Source: an uncultured Collinsella sp.
Lineage (GTDB): Bacteria > Actinomycetota > Coriobacteriia > Coriobacteriales > Coriobacteriaceae
Reading direction: 5' to 3'
Assembly (NCBI GenBank): GCA_902495085.1
Contig: CABUWA010000075.1
Location: 1 to 9,057 of the forward strand
Length of the DNA stretch: 9,057 nt
Shown here: positions 1-5,893 of the stretch, one piece after another
Layout of the letters: each line of letters begins with the position of its first letter
How positions within the stretch are numbered: position 1 is the first letter of the stretch
Program-made: the position numbers and the translations under genes
Notes under the pieces: model-generated
What the model saw: only the letters and a program-made list of their open reading frames with translations
Databases searched by the model: none
Told to the model about the DNA's origin: nothing

Positions 1-90
1 CTCCCCCGCCGTGCAATTGCCCTCGCGCAGCAACTCCAAAATGCGCCGTCGCGTTGGATCGGCAAGCGCCTTAAAACCCTCTCCCGGCAT
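1..90 (-). CDS. ArsR-family HTH repressor, N-terminal 30 codons (runs off left edge)
   Basis: Only the first 30 residues are visible. They read FKALADPTRRRILELLREG from residue 6, the classic opening of the ArsR winged-helix domain: the DPTRRRIL helix followed by a turn into the helix-turn-helix. The closest form I know is the SdpR-type autorepressor subgroup, which has almost the same opening. The ATG at 88-90 is preceded by a very strong AGGAGG ribosome binding site (95-100 on the plus strand as cctcct), so the start is well supported. Such proteins are homodimeric DNA-binding repressors that usually control their own operon. SdpR-type members are often followed by an SdpI-like membrane protein, which would lie outside the window. 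The metal or effector specificity cannot be read because the remainder is missing. Confidence 0.85.
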   Translation of the reverse strand, partial: MPGEGFKALADPTRRRILELLREGNCTAGE

Positions 91-124
91 AAGACCTCCT
101 CTCATCATCTCTCATGACGCGCAC

Positions 125-153
125 ACTATACTCGATATTTAGATGTTTGTCTA
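125..153 (-). promoter_or_regulatory. Sigma70-type promoter of the ArsR gene
   Basis: Read on the minus strand, TAGACA (148-153) is followed by a 17-bp spacer and TATAGT (125-130), each one base from the consensus boxes. This puts transcription start near 118 and gives a short leader before the AGGAGG at 95-100. It is the best-matched promoter in the window. It overlaps a dyad and a tandem repeat that are described separately. Confidence 0.65.
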
Positions 154-162
154 ATTGTCTAA
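139..162. promoter_or_regulatory. Candidate operator: dyad plus tandem 8-bp repeat over the ArsR -35 box
   Basis: The plus strand carries TTAGA-N6-TCTAA (139-154), a perfect 5-bp dyad with 6-bp spacing. TTGTCTAA occurs twice in direct tandem (147-154 and 155-162). Both cover the -35 box of the ArsR promoter, where a dimeric autorepressor would block RNA polymerase. Winged-helix ArsR repressors bind AT-rich dyads of this kind. That this ArsR binds here is inference. Confidence 0.45.
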
Positions 163-317
163 TCTTACACTCAAAAAAATAGCCGCCCCCGCGTAATGCG
201 AAGACGGCCACTTCTCACGCTACAAACGTGTTTTGGAGTTGGCCAACCCGCTGCAACGGGTGCCATCTGCTTCAATTTTATGCGAATCACTGCCTCATTT
301 CAACAAGCCCCTAGGGC

Positions 318-346
318 TCAAATGGAATCGCGATAATACCTATAAT
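318..346 (+). promoter_or_regulatory. Probable -10 region of the tcdA promoter
   Basis: A perfect TATAAT lies at 341-346, 44 bp before the tcdA start. The expected -35 position (318-323) is only TCAAAT, a poor match, so the promoter may need an activator or rely on the -10. A small palindrome, AGCCC-CTA-GGGCT (306-318), sits next to the weak -35. The rest of the divergent gap (163-317) shows only the 10-bp palindrome GTTGGCCAAC (238-247) and a short hairpin, ACCCG/CGGGT, just after it. Confidence 0.45.
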
Positions 347-390
347 GGCGATAGCTAAAACACGACCCGCTTCCCCATCGGAGGATGTTT

Positions 391-1188
391 ATGACCGAAA
401 CCGCAGCCGCAACTCCCATCGAAACACGCGATACCAAGCTCGAGATCATCATGGGCCGCGAGGCACTCGATAAGCTCGCCAACGCCACGGTGCTGGTGCT
501 CGGCTGCGGAGGCGTAGGCTCCAACTGCTGCGAGGCACTCGCCCGCGGCGGCATTGGTCATTTTGTAATTCTGGACAAGGACATCATCGCGCCCAGCAAT
601 ATCAATCGCCAGGCCATCGCCTTTCACAGCACCATCGGCAAGCGCAAGGTGGACGTGATGGAAACCATGATTCGTGATATCGATCCCGCCGCCACCGTTA
701 TCAAGCGTACCGAATACCTGCTGAGCGACAACATCGATGATTTCTTCGCGAGCGTTTTGGAGCAGACAGACGGCAAGCTCGACTACGTCGTCGACGCCAT
801 CGACACCATCTCGGCCAAGCTCACTATTGCCAAATATGCTCAGGACCACGGCATTCGTTTGGTTAGCTCCATGGGCGGGGCCAACAAGCTCCATCCCGAG
901 TGCCTCCGCTTTGCCGACATTTTCGATACGGTACGTGACCCCATGAGCCGCATTATGCGCAAAGAATGTAAGAAGCGCGGAATCAAAAGCCTGCACGTGC
1001 TGTTTAGCTGCGAGGAATCGGTTAAGACCCAACCCCGCGACCCTTCCAACATCCACGAGCGTACCGAGTTGGGTACCGCCAGCTTTATGCCGCCCATCAT
1101 GGGCCAGATGATTGCCGGCGAGGTTATCCGCCGGATCAGTGGCCGCGGCACCGAGCGCGTGCGCGCCGATGGCCAGCGCCTGGACTAG
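391..1188 (+). CDS. tcdA: tRNA threonylcarbamoyladenosine dehydratase
   Basis: E1/ThiF-like ATP-dependent dehydratase that converts t6A37 of ANN-decoding tRNAs to cyclic ct6A in the cytoplasm. At 265 aa it is close to the usual TcdA length. The Rossmann ATP-binding motif GCGGVGS is at residues 38-44, the adenylation motif NINRQ at 70-74, the DAID segment at 135-138 and SSMGGANKLHP at about 159-169. This arrangement marks the TcdA/CsdL branch, and it lacks the paired CxxC zinc motifs expected of MoeB or ThiF. I chose the ATG at 391 because GGAGG (380-384) is 6 bp upstream; the in-frame ATG at 385 overlaps that site. A TatD-family gene follows after 14 bp, so the two are probably cotranscribed. 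In other bacteria TcdA can receive sulfur-relay input from CsdA/CsdE; no such gene is visible here. Confidence 0.93.
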   Translation: MTETAAATPIETRDTKLEIIMGREALDKLANATVLVLGCGGVGSNCCEALARGGIGHFVILDKDIIAPSNINRQAIAFHSTIGKRKVDVMETMIRDIDPAATVIKRTEYLLSDNIDDFFASVLEQTDGKLDYVVDAIDTISAKLTIAKYAQDHGIRLVSSMGGANKLHPECLRFADIFDTVRDPMSRIMRKECKKRGIKSLHVLFSCEESVKTQPRDPSNIHERTELGTASFMPPIMGQMIAGEVIRRISGRGTERVRADGQRLD

Positions 1189-1202
1189 CGGAGCGCGCCG
1201 AG

Positions 1203-1985
1203 ATGGAGCCCCGGTTATTTGATGCACACTGCCATCTTGATTTGATGGCTCACCCGGACGCCGTTGCCGATGAGGCGACGGCACTGGGCTTGGGCCTATT
1301 TGATTGCGGCGTCGATCCACGTGACTTTTCGGCCGCAAACGAGCGCGCCCATCGCCAACCAGACATCATCGCCGGCATTGGGCTTCACCCCTGGTGGCTT
1401 GCCGACGGCCGCTGCGGTCCTGCCGAAATCAATCTGCTTTGCGAAGTTGCAGCCCAAGAGCGCTACATCGGCGAGGTGGGACTCGACTTTTCCGCGCGCT
1501 TTGCCGGAAGCGAGCCGCTGCAAACACAGGCACTTGACCGGCTCTGCGAGGCTCTCGCGCAACATCCTCTTACCGGGCGTGTGATATCAATTCACGACGT
1601 TCGTTCGGCAGGAGCCGTACTGGACGTCCTCGAATCGCATGGACTACTCATCCCAAACCCCGACTCCCCCGCTATCATCTTCCACTGGTTTAGCGGCACT
1701 TCGGACGAACTCGTCCGCGCGCGTAATGCGGGCTGCTATTTTTCCGTCAACGAACGCATGCTCACGTCTAAACGAGGACGCGAATACGCCCGACAGATCC
1801 CACTCGATCGTTTACTGCTCGAGACCGATGCGTCGGCGGAGGCAAACACCGAAACAAGCACACAGTCGCTCATCAAATCGCTCACAAGGACCTCAGAACG
1901 CATCGCCTCGCTCAAAAATTGTGACGCAAAGCGCATCGAGTCGGCAGTTTTAACAAATGCGCACTCTGTTTTTGACCTTCGCTAG
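1203..1985 (+). CDS. TatD-family metal-dependent hydrolase (deoxyribonuclease-like)
   Basis: Cytoplasmic TIM-barrel hydrolase of the amidohydrolase superfamily, 260 aa, the normal TatD length. The metal ligands are all visible: HxH in FDAHCHLD (His9, His11), Glu91 in EVGLDF, His131 in SIHDVRSA, His161 in HWFSG and Asp209 in LLETDA. GIGLHPW (58-64) is also typical. Family members have 3'-5' exonuclease or DNase activity, and some act as D-aminoacyl-tRNA deacylases; the sequence does not choose between these. The ATG at 1203 follows the tcdA stop by 14 bp, with only a modest GGAG upstream, so translation may depend partly on coupling to tcdA. Pairing with a tRNA-modification enzyme hints at an RNA or tRNA quality role, but this is inference. 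The gene converges on the PfkB kinase gene, with a repeat element between them. Confidence 0.88.
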   Translation: MEPRLFDAHCHLDLMAHPDAVADEATALGLGLFDCGVDPRDFSAANERAHRQPDIIAGIGLHPWWLADGRCGPAEINLLCEVAAQERYIGEVGLDFSARFAGSEPLQTQALDRLCEALAQHPLTGRVISIHDVRSAGAVLDVLESHGLLIPNPDSPAIIFHWFSGTSDELVRARNAGCYFSVNERMLTSKRGREYARQIPLDRLLLETDASAEANTETSTQSLIKSLTRTSERIASLKNCDAKRIESAVLTNAHSVFDLR

Positions 1986-1990
1986 CCCCG

Positions 1991-2021
1991 GTGGACAAAA
2001 AATGCCAAATATGAGTACTGT
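1991..2021 (+). repeat. Left terminal inverted repeat of the 1991-2219 element
   Basis: 31 bp beginning GTGGAC and ending GAGTACTGT, matched in reverse complement by 2189-2219 with a single mismatch. It lies 5 bp after the stop codon of the TatD-family gene, which remains intact. Confidence 0.85.
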
Positions 2022-2054
2022 TGCAAATCCAGTCACATTATTTTACGGCAAAAT

Positions 2055-2094
2055 AGTGCCTTGATAATGTACAGCTATCCATTATCAAGGCACT
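2055..2094. repeat. 15-bp perfect hairpin inside the repeat element
   Basis: The arms 2055-2069 (AGTGCCTTGATAATG) and 2080-2094 are exact reverse complements around a 10-nt loop. The stem is far longer than expected by chance. Only ACTTTAA follows it, so as an intrinsic terminator for the upstream plus-strand genes it would be weak. Confidence 0.85.
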
Positions 2095-2188
2095 TTAAGG
2101 TGGTTAAAGTCATTTTTGCAGGTTTTAATCGCTCGCAGACACCCAACTAGGCCCTCAAAAGCTAAATTTCGCTGTTACTAAATTAGTG

Positions 2189-2219
2189 ACAGTACTCATA
2201 TTTAGCATTTTTTGTCCAC
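2189..2219 (-). repeat. Right terminal inverted repeat of the 1991-2219 element
   Basis: Reverse complement of the left repeat with one mismatch. On the plus strand it contains a T6 run (2208-2213), which could help end transcripts coming from tcdA and the TatD-family gene. Confidence 0.85.
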
Positions 2220-2221
2220 GG

Positions 2222-2257
2222 AGTCCCGGGGAGGCGACAATTCGACTCCCCGGGACT
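2222..2257. terminator. GC-rich 12-bp hairpin just past the PfkB kinase stop
   Basis: The arms AGTCCCGGGGAG (2222-2233) and 2246-2257 pair perfectly around a 12-nt loop. The hairpin begins 6 bp beyond the kinase stop codon on the minus strand, the normal place for a terminator. Neither strand has a T-run directly after it, so it is either a factor-assisted terminator or a 3'-end-protecting structure. It may act on both converging units. Confidence 0.5.
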
Positions 2258-2263
2258 GCTCGC

Positions 2264-3127
2264 CTATTCGGAAATCGGCGCCCCATGGCCCCAAGAGCCT
2301 TCCATGCCGCATACGGTCGAAGCAAACCCCGCCGCAAAGTCGAGTGCGCGCTCGATGGCCTCGGCGCCATCCTCGCCACGCTTGACAGAATCGAGATAGC
2401 ACATCAAGAACGAAGTCAGGAACGAGTCACCCGCACCCATGGTGTCCTTCATTTCCGTTACCGGTTTAGCCAGTTGGCGGTAATAACGATCGCCATCATA
2501 GGCAATGCAGCCCTCAGCGCCAGCCGTTGCCGATACAAAACGCGGACCTAGGCTCTTCACCCATGCCAGACGCTCGCGAATCTCATCCTCGCTCGCGGCG
2601 TCTGCCGCGCTAAAGAATGCGAAGTCAACGTAGGGAGCAATCTGCTCGTAGTACTCGTCGGTCGAATCGTCCGAGAAGTCAAACGAAACCGTGATGCCCG
2701 CGGCCTTCAACTTGGGTAGTTCGCGCTCGGTAAAGCAATAGTTGCCCGAGTGGACTACGTCGAACTGCTTCATGTACGCAAGGTCAAAGCGATCGAGCAC
2801 ATAGCGAGCATCACCACGGATGCCACCCTCATTGGAGCCAAGGAAAACACGGTCGCCGTTAACGACGGTCACGCGCGCAGCACCATTCTCACCGATGAGC
2901 TGCTTGCATTTGGCTAGTTCAACGTCCTCATCTTCAAGACTCGCAATCACGTGCTCGGCAGCAGCGTCATTACCAAAGATGCCCATATACGCGGAGCGCG
3001 CGGCTCCGCATTTCTTGGCATACACGGCAAAGTTCACCGCATTGCCACCCGGATACATTGTGCGAATATGCTCGTAGCGGTCGACGACGTTGTCGCCAAA
3101 CCCCAGTGCGCTCACGTTAAATGCCAT
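2264..3127 (-). CDS. PfkB-family sugar kinase, fructoselysine 6-kinase (FrlD)-like
   Basis: ATP-dependent sugar kinase of the ribokinase/PfkB fold, 287 aa. The substrate motif GGNAVN is at 27-32, and the catalytic and anion-hole motif DTMGAGDSF at 228-236, with Asp234 the expected general base. Several blocks match what I recall of E. coli FrlD: GDNVVDRY (11-18), GGNAVNFAVY (27-36), the FDFSD segment near 139-143, the VDFAFFSA segment and DTMGAGDSF. FrlD phosphorylates fructoselysine, an Amadori compound from glycated protein, before the deglycase FrlB splits it. No FrlB or transporter gene is visible, so the substrate may be fructoselysine, another Amadori product or another sugar. The ATG is preceded by an AGAGGGG site. 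The gene follows the HAD gene by 59 bp and is probably cotranscribed with it. Confidence 0.82.
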   Translation of the reverse strand: MAFNVSALGFGDNVVDRYEHIRTMYPGGNAVNFAVYAKKCGAARSAYMGIFGNDAAAEHVIASLEDEDVELAKCKQLIGENGAARVTVVNGDRVFLGSNEGGIRGDARYVLDRFDLAYMKQFDVVHSGNYCFTERELPKLKAAGITVSFDFSDDSTDEYYEQIAPYVDFAFFSAADAASEDEIRERLAWVKSLGPRFVSATAGAEGCIAYDGDRYYRQLAKPVTEMKDTMGAGDSFLTSFLMCYLDSVKRGEDGAEAIERALDFAAGFASTVCGMEGSWGHGAPISE

Positions 3128-3186
3128 AGCGCGCCCCTCTCTTATGCCAACGGAACCACTGTTGTGACAGCAGTACCGCCCAGGAT

Positions 3187-3846
3187 CTACGCGAGTTCCA
3201 GTAGCTCCGGCAGCTGGTCGATAATCTTGTCCGCGGCATCCTGGCTAAAGCCAAAGCGCTCCTCGCGCTTGGCAATGACCGTCAGGCCGGCTCGCTTGCC
3301 GGCAGTGATGCCAGGCACCGAATCCTCAACGCAGCAGCAGCGATTCGCGGGCAGCCCCAGCAGGTCCAGCGCATGCAGGTAGATGTCGGGCTCGGGCTTG
3401 CTCTCCTTAAACTGCTCGCCGCTCACCACATACTCAAAGGCATCCGACAGCCCGCATGCGTTGAGCACTTCCTCGATGCTAACCATGGGAGACGAGCTGG
3501 CAAGCGCCACGCGAACGCCACGGCGCGGCAGCTCTCGAATCGTATCCACGGCGCCTGGGTTAATCAAAGCCTGATAGTCGCGCGGACGCTCATGCGCCCA
3601 CTCGTCCCAACGGGCCAACGCTTCCTCGCCAGTGAAATGCCCCTTACCGGCGCGCTCAAACCAATCGACCAACATATGCAGGAAGAACTGATGCGAGGTA
3701 CCGACCTGCCCATTCAACTCCTCTTGAGTCAGGTTAAGCCCAAGCTCCTTGGCAAACGCGGCAGTCTCGCCCAGGTAGTAATACTCGGTATCGACAATGA
3801 CGCCGTCCATGTCAAAGATAACGGCGTCGAACGGAAATGCGGACAC
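3187..3846 (-). CDS. HAD-IA hydrolase, beta-phosphoglucomutase-like
   Basis: Haloacid dehalogenase-superfamily enzyme of 219 aa with the helical cap typical of beta-phosphoglucomutase and small sugar-phosphate phosphatases. Motif I is FDMDGVIVD (11-19; Asp12 nucleophile, Asp14 acid/base), motif II is LASSSP (115-120), motif III is Lys150 in ESKPEPD and motif IV is VEDS (173-176). The likely start is the GTG at 3844-3846, with AGGGAGGG just upstream (3851-3858). The longer frame from the ATG at 3894 would translate straight through an intrinsic terminator hairpin and adds a residue string unlike the family. The order places it between a Cof-type phosphatase and an FrlD-like kinase, suggesting phosphosugar interconversion or detoxification. 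The substrate cannot be assigned from sequence. Confidence 0.88.
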   Translation of the reverse strand: MSAFPFDAVIFDMDGVIVDTEYYYLGETAAFAKELGLNLTQEELNGQVGTSHQFFLHMLVDWFERAGKGHFTGEEALARWDEWAHERPRDYQALINPGAVDTIRELPRRGVRVALASSSPMVSIEEVLNACGLSDAFEYVVSGEQFKESKPEPDIYLHALDLLGLPANRCCCVEDSVPGITAGKRAGLTVIAKREERFGFSQDAADKIIDQLPELLELA

Positions 3847-3861
3847 GGCACCCTCCCTAAC

Positions 3862-3887
3862 AAAAGGGCGCCTGTAAGCAGGCGCCC
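3862..3887 (-). terminator. Intrinsic terminator after the Cof-type phosphatase gene
   Basis: On the minus strand, a perfect 9-bp stem GGGCGCCTG/CAGGCGCCC with a CTTA loop is followed at once by TTTTG. It lies 22 bp past the Cof gene stop. The T-tract runs directly into the ribosome binding site of the next gene, so the hairpin also occupies that gene's leader. It is the best-formed intrinsic terminator in the window. Confidence 0.85.
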
Positions 3888-3909
3888 GAACCATGCATTA
3901 TCGGCGATT

Positions 3910-4752
3910 CTAACCCAGCAGCTTATCCAGCGCCACCGCAATACCGTCTTCATTGTTATTGGCGGTCACCATCTGGGCCACGGCCTTAACCTCGTCAACC
4001 GCGTTGCCCATGGCAACACCAGTGCCGGCCCACTCAATCATGGACTTGTCGTTCTGGCCGTCGCCAAACGATACGACCTCACTGGCATCGATGCCGAGCT
4101 TAGGCAGGGCACCCTCGAGTGCGCGGGCCTTGTCGATACCGGGCGCCGTGTACTCAAAGTACCAGTCGGCCGTAAACATGCCCGAAAGCGTCTGCTTAAA
4201 GGGCGCATACATCTCCTCGTAATGCGCCTGCAGGTAGGCCGGATCGCCCGCCGTCAGCAGCTTGTCCACGGGATAAGCATCAGCGACCTCATGCAGGCTC
4301 TCCACCTCGCGGATCTTAAGGTCGCACGCATCGCGCTCGTATTTGACGATGTTTTTCTGCGAGCCATCCGGCAGCGTAATCATGCAGCGATACGAATCCT
4401 CGACATGCAAATCGCGACCGAGCGAAATCATAGGGATCACGTCAAAATTACGCAGGTGATCAATCAGACGGTGCAGCTCGTCAGCCGGCATAGCCTGGTC
4501 AAAAAGGACCTCATCGGTCTGAGCGTCGACCACATGCGCACCATTAAAGGCAACTAGCAGACCGTCATGGTTTTGAAGGTCGAGCTCCTGCGCCAAGGCG
4601 TGCAGCCCCCATGCGGGACGGCCCGAAGCCAAGATGAGCTTAATGCCCGACTCCTGCGCCGCGAGCAGCTTCTCGCGCGTACGCGGGCTGATGACCTTTT
4701 GGTCGTTGGTGAGCGTACCGTCGATATCCATTGCGATGGCTTTGATAGCCAT
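3910..4752 (-). CDS. Cof-type HAD-IIB sugar-phosphate phosphatase
   Basis: Cytoplasmic Mg-dependent phosphatase of the Cof/YidA branch, 280 aa, the usual length. Motif I is MDIDGTL (8-14; Asp9 nucleophile, Asp11), motif II is SGR (43-45), motif III is Lys208 in GIDKAR and motif IV is FGDGQND (229-235). The large cap domain lies between about 85 and 195. Members dephosphorylate small phosphosugars, flavin or cofactor phosphates, usually with loose specificity. I chose the ATG at 4752 because GGGGAGG (4758-4764) is 5 bp upstream and MAIKAIAMDIDGTL is the expected family start. The frame stays open upstream to 4992, but that stretch has no family character and overlaps the end of the deoC gene. 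A 149-bp gap separates it from deoC; no convincing promoter is seen there. Confidence 0.92.
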   Translation of the reverse strand: MAIKAIAMDIDGTLTNDQKVISPRTREKLLAAQESGIKLILASGRPAWGLHALAQELDLQNHDGLLVAFNGAHVVDAQTDEVLFDQAMPADELHRLIDHLRNFDVIPMISLGRDLHVEDSYRCMITLPDGSQKNIVKYERDACDLKIREVESLHEVADAYPVDKLLTAGDPAYLQAHYEEMYAPFKQTLSGMFTADWYFEYTAPGIDKARALEGALPKLGIDASEVVSFGDGQNDKSMIEWAGTGVAMGNAVDEVKAVAQMVTANNNEDGIAVALDKLLG

Positions 4753-4901
4753 ATATGCCTCCCCGTCATTGAACAACCTTGTCTGAGCCATCATACAGAA
4801 CACCCACGGCGACTCTGTCTGCAACGGGAAAAATGTCATATTGTCCCAAACATGAACGGTGCGTGGTCGTGAAGCTTTATCGCTCAGGTCAAATACGTCT
4901 G

Positions 4902-5576
4902 CTAGCGACGCTCCTCCGTCGGTGCACCCTCGACGATCGCGATGCCCGCCGATGCACCCAACGCGCTGGCGCCGGCCTCGATGAATGCGCAAGCCTCTTC
5001 GTAATTATGGATACCGCCCGCCGCCTTAATTGCCACGGCATCGCCGAGCACCTCGTGCATCAGCCGCACGTCTTCGAGCTTAGCGCCGCCAAAGCTTCTA
5101 CCGGTCGATGTCTTAAGGAATCCCGGCTTAGCCTCCAGCGCAATCTCACACACACGGTGCTTGGCGGCATCGTCGCAGTCCAGCTTGCACATCTCGACGA
5201 TCACCTTGTCAGTGATGCCATGCGCGCGACAAAAATCAGCAATGGCAGTCATCTCGCGCTCGATGGCATCAAAATCGCGGTTCTCGACCGACTCCTGATT
5301 CAAAACGTAGTCAATCTCGGTAAAGCCGCACACAGCGTATTCCTCAAACCTCGCAAGCTTCTCCTCAAGCGTCATAGTGCCCTGGGGAAAGTCGATAGCG
5401 CCGGCAAGAATGATGTCAGAACCCTCGAGCATTGCGCGACCCGTCTCGTACTCCTGCAGGTTCGCAAATACACAACGGAAGTTGTACTTTAGCGCCTTCT
5501 CGACATACTGCTCAAATGTGTCCTCGGGGGCATCGATATAGTCGATGTATTTATTGATGGGTTTGGCAAGCGTCAT
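4902..5576 (-). CDS. deoC: Deoxyribose-phosphate aldolase (DERA), divergent form
   Basis: Class I aldolase that reversibly splits 2-deoxyribose 5-phosphate into glyceraldehyde 3-phosphate and acetaldehyde, feeding deoxynucleoside carbon into glycolysis. It is 224 aa, a normal DERA length. The Schiff-base lysine is Lys155 in FLKTSTG, the proton-relay partners are Lys184 in IKAAGG and Asp89 in EIDYVLN, and Cys35 sits in the usual early strand. Two family blocks deviate: the expected opening IDHTLL reads NKYIDYID, and the FPxG block reads AIDFPQG. It may therefore be a paralogue with shifted substrate use. The start at 5576 is secure because AAGGAGG (5583-5589) is 6 bp upstream. It is the first gene of the minus-strand sugar-phosphate block. 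Companion nucleoside phosphorylase or phosphopentomutase genes are not in the window. Confidence 0.87.
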   Translation of the reverse strand: MTLAKPINKYIDYIDAPEDTFEQYVEKALKYNFRCVFANLQEYETGRAMLEGSDIILAGAIDFPQGTMTLEEKLARFEEYAVCGFTEIDYVLNQESVENRDFDAIEREMTAIADFCRAHGITDKVIVEMCKLDCDDAAKHRVCEIALEAKPGFLKTSTGRSFGGAKLEDVRLMHEVLGDAVAIKAAGGIHNYEEACAFIEAGASALGASAGIAIVEGAPTEERR

Positions 5577-5610
5577 GCTGGGCCTCCTTGTTCAGGACCG
5601 ACAACCGATT

Positions 5611-5634
5611 CGTGGCTTCGCGCGAAAAACCACG
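5611..5634 (-). other. Hairpin in the deoC leader
   Basis: CGTGG (5611-5615) pairs with CCACG (5630-5634). The self-complementary TTCGCGCGAA (5617-5626) lies inside it. The structure is about 20 bp upstream of the deoC ribosome binding site and would be part of the mRNA leader. It has no T-run and matches no riboswitch I recognise. Confidence 0.35.
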
Positions 5635-5695
5635 TTCAATGTACGCCCGATACGCAAGGACAGCGTCCGCATTCCGACAAGTGGTATGAAATTAG

Positions 5696-5715
5696 CCGTA
5701 GAAGTATATTTACGG
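5696..5715. promoter_or_regulatory. Candidate operator and -10 region upstream of deoC
   Basis: The inverted repeat CCGTA-N10-TACGG surrounds TATACT on the minus strand (5703-5708), one base from the consensus -10. No good -35 lies at the right distance. The layout suits a repressor site over a regulated promoter for the sugar-phosphate genes. The start of transcription is not proven. Confidence 0.35.
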
Positions 5716-5791
5716 ACAGCAAATGGCGCCGCATGCGGATGCCGACAGCCAGGCACCCCCCTCAATACACCCTCATGCCCATTCAAATAGC

Positions 5792-5825
5792 AAGGGGCCC
5801 GTATCCCAACGGATACGGGCCCCTT
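5792..5825 (-). terminator. Strong 15-bp hairpin, likely terminator of a lost or disrupted minus-strand gene
   Basis: The arms 5792-5806 (AAGGGGCCCGTATCC) and 5811-5825 are exact complements around a 4-nt loop. It lies between two divergent genes, where no terminator is needed for them. It is 29 bp downstream, on the minus strand, of a short frame ending in a stop at 5855. T-runs beside it are short on both strands. The best reading is the terminator of the gene whose tail remains at 5855-5893. Confidence 0.6.
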
Positions 5826-5854
5826 TCGGCCATAACCTATCTCAGCAACAAAGA

Positions 5855-5893
5855 CTACTTGCGGTGAGCGCGGTAGAACTCGATTGCACCATC
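5855..5893 (-). pseudogene. Possible leftover 3' end of a disrupted gene (12 codons plus stop)
   Basis: On the minus strand this reads DGAIEFYRAHRK then TAG, ordinary-looking C-terminal coding sequence. The codon just upstream in frame (5894-5896) is TAA, so the frame is cut off at once. A strong hairpin follows 29 bp after the stop. A gene tail with its own terminator, directly beside conjugation genes, is what insertion of an integrative element into the 3' end of a gene leaves behind. I cannot name the parent gene. With only 12 residues, chance remains possible. Confidence 0.3.

Larger units (their letters stand above)
1991..2219. mobile_element. MITE-like AT-rich element with 31-bp terminal inverted repeats
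   Basis: The left end (1991-2021, starting GTGGACAAAAAATGC) and the right end (2189-2219, reversed) are inverted copies matching at 30 of 31 positions; the sole difference is C against T at position 16 of the repeat. The match stops sharply at both outer edges. The 167 bp between them are clearly more AT-rich than the genes on either side and hold no credible reading frame. They contain a 15-bp perfect hairpin (2055-2094) and a nested TGCAAA/TTTGCA pair (2022-2027, 2115-2120). No target-site duplication is evident at the edges. The element fills the gap between two convergent genes. It could be a miniature transposable element, a folded REP-like repeat, or a long-stem terminator using the T6 run in its right arm. 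The family is not one I can name. Confidence 0.6.

Noticed and set aside
355..1338. 327-codon open frame on the minus strand
   Set aside because: It lies antisense to tcdA and the start of the TatD-family gene, has no ribosome binding site and no family motif, and is explained by the codon bias of tcdA.
3847..3894. Upstream ATG start giving the HAD enzyme 16 extra residues
   Set aside because: The extension would encode the terminator hairpin; the GTG at 3846 has a strong ribosome binding site.
3373..4557. 394-codon open frame on the plus strand
   Set aside because: It runs antisense across two genes with complete HAD motifs and across the intrinsic terminator between them.
4753..4992. 80-codon N-terminal extension of the Cof-type phosphatase
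   Set aside because: It overlaps the end of deoC, has no family resemblance, and the ATG at 4752 has GGGGAGG 5 bp upstream.
4779..5492. 237-codon open frame on the plus strand
   Set aside because: It is antisense to deoC, whose active-site residues and ribosome binding site are clear.
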